DNA of 64,000 nucleotides, from the NCBI RefSeq assembly GCF_030269765.1, contig NZ_BSTX01000001.1:1247370-1311369 (forward strand), read 5' to 3'. The position numbers were made by a program, and so were the translations under genes. The notes below the pieces were generated by a model. It had not been told where the DNA came from, did no database searches, and was given only the letters and a program-made list of their open reading frames with translations. Origin of the DNA: Actinorhabdospora filicis. Lineage in GTDB: Bacteria; Actinomycetota; Actinomycetes; Mycobacteriales; Micromonosporaceae. This document shows positions 43,719 through 53,646 of this stretch, one piece after another (position 1 is the first letter of the stretch; each line of letters begins with the position of its first letter).

Positions 43719-46634
43719 ATGGGGCGCGTGATCAACGACACCGTGCCGGCCATCCGTCTCCTGGGACCGGTGACCGTGGCGGGCGCGGGCGCCGGACCGC
43801 CCCGCCAGGCCTGCGTACTGGCCGTCCTCGCGCTCAACCCGGGCCGCCCGGTGACGATGGACGCCCTCACCGAACGCGCGTGGGGGGACGCGCCGGCCTC
43901 CCGCTCGGCGCTGTACACGATCACCGCGCGCCTGCGGCGGCTCCTCGACCCGCACGGGCTGCGGCTGGCGCAGCGCGGCGGCGCCTACGTCCTGGAGATC
44001 GAGCCCGGCGACGTCGACGTGCACCGCATGCGCGCCCTCGCCGAACGCGGGGACGCCGCCAGCCTGCGCGCGGCGGCGGCGCTGTGGCGCGGCGAGCCGC
44101 TCACCGGCGTGCGCGGCGACTGGGCCGAGCGCACGCGGGCCGCGCTGGCCGCCGAGCGGCTGGGCGTCCTGGTCCGCGGCTTCGACGCCGCCCTGGCCGC
44201 CGGTGAGCACGAGACGCTGCTGCCGGAGCTGTCGGAGCTGGTCGCCGGGCACCCCCTCGACGAGCCGCTGACGGCGCGCTACCTGCTGGCCCTGCACCGG
44301 GCCGGGCGCACCGCCGACGCGCTGGCGGCGTTCCGGGCCGCGCGCGACGGCATCGCCGGGGCCCTCGGCATCGAACCGGGCCGCGAGCTGACCGAGGTGC
44401 ACCGGGGCATCCTGCGCGACGACCCCGCGCTGCGGCTGGCCGAACCGGCCGCGGCCCGCCCGCTGCCCCGCGAGCTGCCGCCGGAGCTGCCCGGCTTCAT
44501 CGGGCGCGGCGAGGCGCTGGCCGCGCTGGACGCGTCCGGCCCGATCGCGGCGGTCACCGGGACCGGCGGCATCGGCAAGACCGCGCTGGCGCTGCGGTGG
44601 GCGCACTCGGCGGCCGACGCCTACCCCGACGGGCAGCTCTACGCCGACCTGCACGGCTTCGCCGCGCATCCCCCGGCCGACCCCGGGCACGTCCTCGGCG
44701 GATTCCTGCGCGCCCTGGGCGTGACACCCGACGAGATACCCCGCGACACCGCCGAACGGTCGGCGTTCTACCGCTCGATGACCGCCGGGCGCAGGCTCCT
44801 GATCCTCCTGGACAACGCCTCGGGACCGGCGCAGGTCCGGCCGCTGCTGCCCGGCTCGGCCACCGCGAAGGTCCTGCTCACCAGCCGCGACGACATGCTC
44901 GGGCTGGTCGTCAGCCACGACGCCGACGTGCTGAGCCTGGGCGTGCTGTCACCCGACGAGGCCGCGCGGCTGGTGCGGCGCCTGGCCGCCGGGGCCGACG
45001 AGTCCACCGTGCGGCACCTGGCCGAACGCTGCGGGCGGCTGCCGCTGGCGCTGCGGCTGGCCGCCAGCCGCCTCGGGCGCGGGCCCATGCCGCCCGGCGG
45101 CGGCATCGACGAGCTGACCGTGCCCGGCGACGTGACCCTCAGCGACACCTTCGCGCTGTCCTACGACGCGCTCGGGCCCGGCGCGCGGCGGCTGTTCCGG
45201 CTCATCGGCCTGCACCCCGCCGAACGGCCCGAACCGGCCTCACTCGCGGCGATGGCCGGGCTGAGCCTGGACGAGACGTCGGCGCTGCTGGCGGAGCTGA
45301 CCACCGCGAGCCTCACCCAGTCCGCCGACGGGCTGATCGCCGTCCACGACCTGCTGCGCGAGTACGCCGCCGGGCTCGCCGGCGACGAACCGGGCCTGCC
45401 GGAGGCGCGCGAGCGGCTCTACGACTGGTACCTGCGCGCCGCGCTGGAGGCGCGCCGGGCCCTGTTCGGGGCACCGCCGTGGTTCCCCGTGCCGGAACCG
45501 GCCGCGCCCGTCCCCGACTTCGCCGACGGCGCGGTGGCGCAGGAGTGGCTGGACGCGCGGTCCGAGACGATCCTGGCCGTCCTCGACGACGCCGGGGAAC
45601 ACGAGGCGGGCGGGACGCGCGCGGCCCGGCTCGCGCTGACCATGTGGCGGTACCTGAACCTGCGCTGGCGGCAGGCCGACCTCGTGCGCGCCAGCCTCAT
45701 CGGCCTGGCCGCCGCCCGCCGCTCGGGCGAGCCCGCGCTGGCGGTGTCGCTCTCCCTCCAGCTGGGCCGGGCGCACTCGATGGGCGAGCAGATGGGCACG
45801 GCGGTGGAGCTCTACCGGGACGCCCTGGCCGCCGCCCGCGCCCTCGGCGACCCGCGCGTGACCGCCGAGGCCCTCACGCACGTGGCGATGGTCCACGAGA
45901 GCGTCGGCGAGCACGACGAGGCCGCCGGGCTGCTGCGGGAGGCGGTGGCGATGTCGGAGGCGGCGGGCTGGGAGTTCGGGATCGCGCTGGCCGACTCGCG
46001 GCTGGCGGCCATCGCCCGCGACCACTGGCGCTGGGACGAGGCCGAGGAGGCCGGGACGCGGGCGCTGGAGCGCTACGAGCGCACCGGGCGGGTGCGGGAG
46101 GCGGCGATAATGCGCATCGACCTGGCGCGCGGCGACATCGGGCGGGGTGATCCGGAGCGGGCGCTGAAGCGGCTGGTGCGGGCCCGCGCGGCGGCCGACG
46201 CGCTCGGCGAGCGGCAGGGCCGGGCGCAGTCGCGGCTGTACACGGGGGCGGCGCTGAACCTGGCGGGGCGCCCGGTGGAGGCCCTGGTGGAGTTGCGCGA
46301 GGCGCTGGCGCTGGCCGATGAGATGGGCGCGGGCATCGTCCGGTTGCAGGTGCTGCTGCACACCGTCCCGGCGCTGCTGGCCGCCGGCGACCTGCCGACG
46401 GCGATGGAGGTGGCGCTGGAGGCGCGGGTGCTGTCGGAGCGAGTCGGGTACCGGCGGTACACCGCGACGGCGCACCGGCGGGTCGCCGAGGTGCATCTGG
46501 CGCTCGGGGAGGAGTACGCGGCGCGCGAGTGGCTCAGCGCGGCACTGGCCGGGTTCCGGCACGCGAGGTCCGCCGAGGCGGCCGAAGTGGAGGCCGTCCT
46601 CGGCGGTCTCACGCCTCGGGTGGATCCCCCGTAG
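43719..46634 (+). CDS. SARP/AfsR-type transcriptional regulator with NB-ARC and TPR domains
   Basis: A 971-residue regulator of the AfsR/DnrI/RedD class. Residues ~1-95 form an OmpR-like winged helix (RPVTMDALTERAWGDAPASRSALYTITARLRRLL), ~100-245 the bacterial transcriptional activation domain (BTAD), then an NB-ARC ATPase with P-loop GTGGIGKTALALRWAH (near residue 280) and LLILLDNASG, and a C-terminal array of TPR repeats (about 640-960). These proteins activate secondary-metabolite or morphogenesis genes in response to signals read by ATPase/TPR parts. ATG 43719 has GAGG upstream. It is divergent from a P450 gene, its likeliest local target (inference). Confidence 0.93.
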   Translation: MGRVINDTVPAIRLLGPVTVAGAGAGPPRQACVLAVLALNPGRPVTMDALTERAWGDAPASRSALYTITARLRRLLDPHGLRLAQRGGAYVLEIEPGDVDVHRMRALAERGDAASLRAAAALWRGEPLTGVRGDWAERTRAALAAERLGVLVRGFDAALAAGEHETLLPELSELVAGHPLDEPLTARYLLALHRAGRTADALAAFRAARDGIAGALGIEPGRELTEVHRGILRDDPALRLAEPAAARPLPRELPPELPGFIGRGEALAALDASGPIAAVTGTGGIGKTALALRWAHSAADAYPDGQLYADLHGFAAHPPADPGHVLGGFLRALGVTPDEIPRDTAERSAFYRSMTAGRRLLILLDNASGPAQVRPLLPGSATAKVLLTSRDDMLGLVVSHDADVLSLGVLSPDEAARLVRRLAAGADESTVRHLAERCGRLPLALRLAASRLGRGPMPPGGGIDELTVPGDVTLSDTFALSYDALGPGARRLFRLIGLHPAERPEPASLAAMAGLSLDETSALLAELTTASLTQSADGLIAVHDLLREYAAGLAGDEPGLPEARERLYDWYLRAALEARRALFGAPPWFPVPEPAAPVPDFADGAVAQEWLDARSETILAVLDDAGEHEAGGTRAARLALTMWRYLNLRWRQADLVRASLIGLAAARRSGEPALAVSLSLQLGRAHSMGEQMGTAVELYRDALAAARALGDPRVTAEALTHVAMVHESVGEHDEAAGLLREAVAMSEAAGWEFGIALADSRLAAIARDHWRWDEAEEAGTRALERYERTGRVREAAIMRIDLARGDIGRGDPERALKRLVRARAAADALGERQGRAQSRLYTGAALNLAGRPVEALVELREALALADEMGAGIVRLQVLLHTVPALLAAGDLPTAMEVALEARVLSERVGYRRYTATAHRRVAEVHLALGEEYAAREWLSAALAGFRHARSAEAAEVEAVLGGLTPRVDPP

Positions 46635-46640
46635 ACCCAC

Positions 46641-46690
46641 CCGGCAGGTGCCCCGGGCGCCCTGAGCGCCCGGTCGGCACATCCTGCCGG
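46641..46690. terminator. Large bidirectional hairpin terminator
   Basis: A 50-base hairpin: outer stem CCGGCAGG/CCTGCCGG (46641-46648 with 46683-46690), then TGCC/GGCA, then an 8-bp inner stem (46653-46660 with 46666-46673) and loop CCTGA. It lies between the convergent SARP gene and the small membrane protein gene. Confidence 0.85.
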
Positions 46691-46713
46691 AGGGTCCTTG
46701 CAGAAAGCTTGCG

Positions 46714-46965
46714 CTACTTCTCGTCCTCGGCGTGGGCGCCGTTGGCGCGCTCCGGCTCGACGGCCTTCGCCTGGAACTCGCCGGTCTTGGGCGGGAAACT
46801 CTCCGGCAGGCGCTTGAGCCGCTTGTTCATGTTGCGGATCAGGAAGATCGTGCCCGCCACGAGCAGCAGGATAATGACCAGGCCGGTGGGCCCGGCGAGG
46901 GCGGGCGCCCTGGTGTCGCCGAAGTTGTTGTCCGCGAGCAGCTCGATGAGGTTCACGCCGTCCAC
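46714..46965 (-). CDS. Small single-pass membrane protein
   Basis: An 83-residue protein from GTG 46965. A short N-terminal segment is followed by one transmembrane helix (GPTGLVIILLLVAGTIFLI, about residues 25-43) and a basic, then acidic, cytoplasmic tail (RNMNKRLKRLPESFP ... PERANGAHAEDEK). Small proteins of this type are common in actinobacteria; no function is known. It begins nine bases after the stop of the upstream gene at 46975 on the same strand, so the two form an operon. Confidence 0.8.
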   Translation of the reverse strand: MDGVNLIELLADNNFGDTRAPALAGPTGLVIILLLVAGTIFLIRNMNKRLKRLPESFPPKTGEFQAKAVEPERANGAHAEDEK

Positions 46966-46974
46966 GGTACGCGG

Positions 46975-47451
46975 CTACTCACCGGCGAGCTCTCCGGGCG
47001 GGGGCGGGGGCGCCCAGATCAGCGGCCAGTCCTCCTCGGGGTCCTGGCGGGCCATGGCCTCCTCGAAGGTGGAGCCGTGGGGTGCGTGGAACACGACGAT
47101 GCCGCCCTCGGCGGCCTCGGCGTACAGCGCGGGATCGGCCTCGCCGGTGGCGGTCGCGACGCGGAGGTAGCCGCCGGGCGAGGGCGGGTAGCCGGCGGGG
47201 TCGGCGTCCTGTTCGCGGACGTAGTGCTCGGCGATGTGGACCTCGGCGGTGAGGGACGTGCCGTCGAGGCGGGTGGCGATCCAGCCGTCGGTGCGCACGA
47301 TGTAGAACGCGCCGTCGCCTTCATGACCCCAGTCGCCCATCCCGGCGGCGAGGGCCTCGCCGGGTGAGTTGCCGGGGTCGATCGTCACGACCAGGACGGC
47401 TTCGCCCGGGTCGTCCGGGTTGACGCCTCGCCGTACCCATGCGCCGGCCAC
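46975..47451 (-). CDS. Hypothetical protein
   Basis: A 158-residue soluble acidic protein without a recognised domain. It has alternating beta-strand segments (AVLVVTIDPG, GAFYIVRTDGWIATRL, GGIVVFHAPHG) and a proline-rich tail (WAPPPPPGELAGE). GTG 47451 is chosen because GGAGG ends six bases upstream; the frame extends further but without a ribosome-binding site. It is divergent from glnII and lies upstream of the small membrane protein gene, with which it should be cotranscribed. Function unknown. Confidence 0.72.
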   Translation of the reverse strand: MAGAWVRRGVNPDDPGEAVLVVTIDPGNSPGEALAAGMGDWGHEGDGAFYIVRTDGWIATRLDGTSLTAEVHIAEHYVREQDADPAGYPPSPGGYLRVATATGEADPALYAEAAEGGIVVFHAPHGSTFEEAMARQDPEEDWPLIWAPPPPPGELAGE

Positions 47452-47461
47452 GGCCACCTCC

Positions 47462-47488
47462 GTTACACGCTGTTCACAAACGGGCAAC
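47462..47488 (+). promoter_or_regulatory. GlnR-box-like site upstream of glnII
   Basis: GTTAC (47462-47466), TTCAC (47473-47477) and GCAAC (47484-47488) are spaced at an 11-bp pitch with 6-base spacers, like the GTnAC-n6-GnAAC half-sites bound by the nitrogen regulator GlnR in actinobacteria. The middle unit is degenerate. Position ~70 bases before the glnII start is appropriate. No binding data can be inferred. Confidence 0.3.
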
Positions 47489-47557
47489 GGCCGGGAAAAG
47501 GGCCGCCGACAGACTCTGCCCCATAGTCCACGCCGCGTCAAAGGGTTGCTGACAGAC

Positions 47558-48571
47558 ATGAGCTACAAGGCCGAGTACATCTGGATCGACGGGACCGAGC
47601 CGACCGCCAAGCTGCGGTCGAAGACGCGGATCCTCCACGACGGCGCGGAGCTGCCGCTGTGGGGCTTCGACGGGTCCAGCACCAACCAGGCCGGTGGCGC
47701 GTCCTCCGACTGTGTGCTGCGGCCGGTCTTCACGTGCCCGGACCCGATCCGCGGCGGGAACGACGTCCTCGTCCTGTGCGAGGTCCTGAACACCGACATG
47801 ACCCCGCACCGCACCAACACCCGCGCCCTGCTGACCGGCCCCGCCGAGCAGTACGCCGACCAGGAGTCGATCTTCGGCATCGAGCAGGAGTACACCTTCT
47901 TCGCCGGTTCGCGTCCGCTCGGTTTCCCCGAGGGCGGTTTCCCCGCCCCGCAGGGCGGCTACTACTGCGGTGTCGGCGCCGATGAGATCTTCGGGCGCGA
48001 GATCGTCGAGAAGCACCTGGACAACTGCCTGAAGGCGGGCCTGGAGCTGTCCGGCATCAACGCCGAGGTCATGCCCGGCCAGTGGGAGTTCCAGGTCGGC
48101 CCGCTCGGCGCCGTCGAGGTCTCCGACCAGCTGTGGGTCGCGCGCTGGCTGCTGTACCGCACCGCCGAGGAGTTCAATGTGTCGGCGACCCTGGACCCGA
48201 AGCCGGTCAAGGGCGACTGGAACGGCGCGGGCGCGCACACCAACTTCTCGACGAAGGCGATGCGCGAGGGCTACGACGCGATCATCACCGCCTGCGAGTC
48301 GCTGGGCGAGCGCGTCCTGGAGCACGTGAAGAACTACGGTTTCGGCGTCGAGGGGCGGCTGACCGGGCTGCACGAGACGGCCCCCTGGGACCGGTACTCC
48401 TACGGCGTGTCGGACCGTGGGGCCTCGGTGCGCATCCCGTGGCAGGTCGCCGCGGAGCGGAAGGGCTACATCGAGGACCGCCGTCCCAACGCCAACTGCG
48501 ACCCGTACGTGGTGACGCGCCTGATGGTGGAGACGTGCTGCGCGGCGCTGGAGAAGGCCGGGCAGGTCTGA
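47558..48571 (+). CDS. glnII: Glutamine synthetase type II (GSII)
   Basis: A 337-residue GSII (eukaryotic-type, decameric) enzyme that makes glutamine from glutamate, ammonium and ATP. Family markers are YIWIDGTEPTAKLRSKTR at the N-terminus, LPLWGFDGSSTNQA, the metal site FGIEQEYTFF, VMPGQWEFQVGP, and the ATP region NGAGAHTNFSTKAMRE. The length is typical of GSII and far shorter than GlnA. Actinobacteria often carry GSII in addition to GlnA; in streptomycetes it is under GlnR control, and a GlnR-like box is present here upstream. It ends at a bidirectional hairpin. Confidence 0.96.
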   Translation: MSYKAEYIWIDGTEPTAKLRSKTRILHDGAELPLWGFDGSSTNQAGGASSDCVLRPVFTCPDPIRGGNDVLVLCEVLNTDMTPHRTNTRALLTGPAEQYADQESIFGIEQEYTFFAGSRPLGFPEGGFPAPQGGYYCGVGADEIFGREIVEKHLDNCLKAGLELSGINAEVMPGQWEFQVGPLGAVEVSDQLWVARWLLYRTAEEFNVSATLDPKPVKGDWNGAGAHTNFSTKAMREGYDAIITACESLGERVLEHVKNYGFGVEGRLTGLHETAPWDRYSYGVSDRGASVRIPWQVAAERKGYIEDRRPNANCDPYVVTRLMVETCCAALEKAGQV

Positions 48572-48613
48572 GCGACCCGCGGTCCCGCCGCGGGGACCGA
48601 CGGGTGACGTGTG

Positions 48614-48640
48614 AAGGGGGCGGTCCCGAGCCGCCCCCTT
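48614..48640. terminator. Bidirectional terminator between glnII and ung
   Basis: A 10-bp stem AAGGGGGCGG (48614-48623) pairs with CCGCCCCCTT (48631-48640) around a 7-base loop, between the convergent genes that end at 48571 and 48650. Confidence 0.85.
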
Positions 48641-48649
48641 TCGCGTGCG

Positions 48650-49327
48650 TTAGGGCAGTTCCCAGTTGATGGGCTGCGCGCCCTGCTCGACGAGGTAGGC
48701 GTTGGTCTGGCTGAACGGCTTGGAGCCGAAGAACCCGGTGCGCGCCGACATGGGGCTCGGGTGGACCGACTCCACGCACGGCACGTCGCCGAGCAGGGGC
48801 CGCAGCGCGCGGGCGTGGCTGCCCCAGAGGATCGCGACGAGTGGGCCGCCGCGCTCGGCGAGGGCCTTGATGGCGCACTCGGTGATGGGCTCCCAGCCCT
48901 TGCCCTTGTGCCCGGCGGGCTGGCGGGGGACGGTGGTGAGAGCGCGGTTGAGGAGCAGGACGCCCTGCTCGGCCCACGGCGTGAGGTCCCCGTTACTCGG
49001 CTTGGGGACGCCCATGTCGTCCATCAGCTCGGTGTAGATGTTACGGAGGCTCGCGGGGATCGGCTTGGTCTCCGGGGAGACCGAGAAGCTCAGGCCGACG
49101 GCGTGCCCGGGCGTCGGGTACGGGTCCTGCCCGACCAGGAGCACCCGCACGTCGTCGAAGGGCTGCTTGAACGCCCGCAGGACGTTCTCACCCGCCGGGA
49201 GGTAGGTGCGTCCTTCGGCGACCTCGGTGCGCAGGAAGGCGCCCATCGCGGCGATGTTGTCGGCGACGGGCTCCAGGGCCTTGGCCCAGCCCGGGTCCAC
49301 GAGTTCCTCAAGGGGACGTGCTGTCAT
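48650..49327 (-). CDS. ung: Uracil-DNA glycosylase
   Basis: A 225-residue family-1 UDG that removes uracil from DNA at the start of base-excision repair. The catalytic water-activating loop is [21 protein letters not shown] (Asp68), the uracil-binding segment is [11 protein letters not shown], and the DNA-intercalating loop is [21 protein letters not shown] with the catalytic His. Length is typical. ATG 49327 is the first start. It is convergent with glnII. Confidence 0.96.
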   Translation of the reverse strand: MTARPLEELVDPGWAKALEPVADNIAAMGAFLRTEVAEGRTYLPAGENVLRAFKQPFDDVRVLLVGQDPYPTPGHAVGLSFSVSPETKPIPASLRNIYTELMDDMGVPKPSNGDLTPWAEQGVLLLNRALTTVPRQPAGHKGKGWEPITECAIKALAERGGPLVAILWGSHARALRPLLGDVPCVESVHPSPMSARTGFFGSKPFSQTNAYLVEQGAQPINWELP

Positions 49328-49370
49328 GTTTGCACCTTAAATCGGGCCTGTGACACCGCATGCGTGGCCC

Positions 49371-50594
49371 TTACCCTTGCGGGCGAACGAAGTCCAGCTG
49401 ATACCCGGCCGACTCCAGCTCGGTGGTGAGCCGCGCGGAGTGCTCGTCGCCGCGCGTCTCCACCGACAGCTCCACGGCGACCTCGCCCAGGTGGAGGCCG
49501 GGATTGTGGCGCTGGTGCATGACGTCCAGGACGTTGCCGCCGGCGCGGGCGATGAGCCCGAGGATGGCCGCCAGGACGCCGGGACGGTCGGTGCAGCGGA
49601 CGGTGAAGCGCAGGAACCGGCCCGCCGCGGTGAGGCCGTGTTCGATGACGCGCAGCATCAGCAGCGGGTCGATGTTGCCGCCGGACAGGATCACGCAGAC
49701 CGGTCCCTCGAAGCGCTCCGGGTCGGCCAGCAGCGTCGCGACCCCGACGGCCCCGGCGGGTTCGACGACGAGCTTGGAGCGCTCCAGCAGCCGCAGGAGG
49801 GCGTGCGAGATGTCCTCGTCGGAGACGGTGACGACCTCGTCCACCAGGTGCCGCACGTGTTCGAAGGTGACCTGGCCCGGCACCGAGACCTTGATCCCGT
49901 CGGCGATGGTGTGCACCGACGGCAGCCGCACGAGGCGGTTCTCGGCCAGCGAGGGCGGGAACGCCGCCGCGCCCTCGGCCTGCACGCCGATGACGCGCAC
50001 GTCGGGCCGCAGGGCCTTGACCACGACGCCGATGCCGGAGACGAGCCCACCTCCACCGACGCCGGTGATGATCGTCTTGACGTCCGGGAGCTGCTCCAGG
50101 ATCTCCAGGGCCACCGTGCCCTGCCCCGCGATGACGTCGGGGTGGTCGAACGGGTGGATGAACACCGCACCGGAGCGCTCGGCGAAGTCGCGGGCGGCGT
50201 CCAGCGCGTCGTCCACGGTCTGGCCGACCAGCTCCACCGTCGCGCCGTAGCCCTTGGTCGCGGCGACCTTCGGGATCGGCGCGCCCGAGGGCATGAACAC
50301 CGTCGACTTCGCCCCCAGCAGCCCGGCGGCCAGCGCGACGCCCTGCGCGTGGTTGCCGGCCGAGGCCGCCACCACGCCCCGGGCCCGCTCGGCGTCGGTC
50401 AGCCGCGCGATGCGGACGTAGGCCCCGCGCACCTTGTAGGCGCCGGCGCGCTGGACGTTCTCGCACTTGTAGAAGATCCGCTCACCGGCGTGCGGAGGAA
50501 AACCCCGCGACGGTTCGAGCGGGGTGGGCCGGATGACGCCGGAGAGCAGCTCACGAGCGGCGAGCACGTCATCGAGGGTGACCAGCGGTGCCAT
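49371..50594 (-). CDS. ilvA: Threonine ammonia-lyase (threonine deaminase) with ACT domain
   Basis: A 407-residue PLP enzyme that converts threonine to 2-oxobutyrate, the first step of isoleucine synthesis, or serves in threonine catabolism. The Schiff-base Lys is in YKVRGAY near residue 58, the PLP phosphate loop is TGVGGGGLVSGIG, and the C-terminal ACT-like domain (LRFTVRCTDRPGVLAAILGLIARAGGNVLDVMHQRH) is the short, single-ACT catabolic-type (TdcB/short IlvA) layout. The symbol ilvA is used loosely. ATG 50594 follows GGGAGATG. It stands between ung and enolase on the same strand. Confidence 0.92.
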   Translation of the reverse strand: MAPLVTLDDVLAARELLSGVIRPTPLEPSRGFPPHAGERIFYKCENVQRAGAYKVRGAYVRIARLTDAERARGVVAASAGNHAQGVALAAGLLGAKSTVFMPSGAPIPKVAATKGYGATVELVGQTVDDALDAARDFAERSGAVFIHPFDHPDVIAGQGTVALEILEQLPDVKTIITGVGGGGLVSGIGVVVKALRPDVRVIGVQAEGAAAFPPSLAENRLVRLPSVHTIADGIKVSVPGQVTFEHVRHLVDEVVTVSDEDISHALLRLLERSKLVVEPAGAVGVATLLADPERFEGPVCVILSGGNIDPLLMLRVIEHGLTAAGRFLRFTVRCTDRPGVLAAILGLIARAGGNVLDVMHQRHNPGLHLGEVAVELSVETRGDEHSARLTTELESAGYQLDFVRPQG

Positions 50595-50700
50595 GGGGTG
50601 ATCATCTCCCGGGGTACCGGGCGGACGCCCGTCGGGGGCGCGCCCGCACGGCCCCGGAATGGCGGCGCATCGGACGCCGTGGGCGGGAACGGACACGAAA

Positions 50701-50726
50701 GAGCCCGGGCGGTGCCGCCCGGGCTC
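50701..50726 (-). terminator. Hairpin terminator after enolase
   Basis: A near-perfect palindrome, GAGCCCGGGCGG (50701-50712) with CCGCCCGGGCTC (50715-50726), about 60 bases past the eno stop codon. Confidence 0.85.
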
Positions 50727-50787
50727 CCCACTGTGCTTATTTAGGAGCGTGCTTATTTAAGACCCTCTTACTTACCTACTGCTCTGC

Positions 50788-52921
<2,134 letters not shown>

Positions 52922-52935
52922 GCGATGATGAGGCG

Positions 52936-53562
52936 ATGGCGGGCCTCATCTATGTCTTCGACGCGTACTGCGGCTGGTGCTGGGGATTCTCGGCGACGAT
53001 GACCTCGCTGGCCGACAGACACCCCGAGCTGCCCATCGACGTCATCTCCGGCGGCCTCATGACCGGGCCGCGGCGGCGTCCCCTGCGCGACTTCGGCTAC
53101 ATCGCCGACGCCAACGAGCGCGTCACCCGGCTCACCGGCGCGCGCTTCGGGAAGGGCTTCCGGAAGCTGTTCCACCAGGGCGACTTCGTGATGGACTCCG
53201 AGGCCGCCGCGCGGGCCGTGGCCGCCCTGCGCGCCGGTGCCGAGGGCGGGCGCATGGTCGCCATCACCGGCGCCTACCAGCGGCACTACTTCACCCACGG
53301 CAACGACCTGGGCGCCCCGGAGACGGTGCGGGCGGTGGCCGACGAGTTCGGGCTGGACGCCGAGGCGGTCCTGCGCGACTACGCGTCCCCCGGCTCGCTC
53401 CAGGCCGCCGAGGCCGACTTCCACCGCGCGCAGGTGCTCGGCGCGGAGGGCTTCCCGACGCTGCTGGCCACCCTTGACGGGCGGTACGGGGTCATCGCCA
53501 GGGGCGCGGCCACCCTCGAACAGGTCGAGGGGACGCTGCGGCAGAACGGCATCGCGGCCTAG
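52936..53562 (+). CDS. DsbA-family thiol-disulfide oxidoreductase-like protein
   Basis: A 208-residue thioredoxin-fold protein with a helical insertion, as in DsbA/FrnE/2-hydroxychromene-2-carboxylate isomerase proteins. The active-site CGWC lies at residues ~11-14 (FDAYCGWCWGFS), directly after the first beta-strand, and GAEGFPTLLATLDG carries the cis-Pro loop. There is no signal peptide, so it is a cytoplasmic FrnE/DsbA-like protein. It follows the lipoprotein by 14 bases and may be cotranscribed with it. Substrate unknown. Confidence 0.88.
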   Translation: MAGLIYVFDAYCGWCWGFSATMTSLADRHPELPIDVISGGLMTGPRRRPLRDFGYIADANERVTRLTGARFGKGFRKLFHQGDFVMDSEAAARAVAALRAGAEGGRMVAITGAYQRHYFTHGNDLGAPETVRAVADEFGLDAEAVLRDYASPGSLQAAEADFHRAQVLGAEGFPTLLATLDGRYGVIARGAATLEQVEGTLRQNGIAA

Positions 53563-53646
53563 CGCGGCCTGTCGGGTTCCCGCCCGGGCGAGAACCCGAC
53601 ACTCCACAAATGACCCCGGAAACATTCCGGCGCATATAAACACCGC

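Noticed and set aside
43719..46634. An extended start for the SARP regulator from 41934.
   Set aside because: The added ~595 residues are antisense to the clpC-like and P450 genes; the OmpR-like domain begins right after the ATG at 43719.
50701..50726. Terminator considered as a palindromic regulator site.
   Set aside because: Its position just 3' of eno, GC content and near-perfect symmetry fit a transcription terminator.
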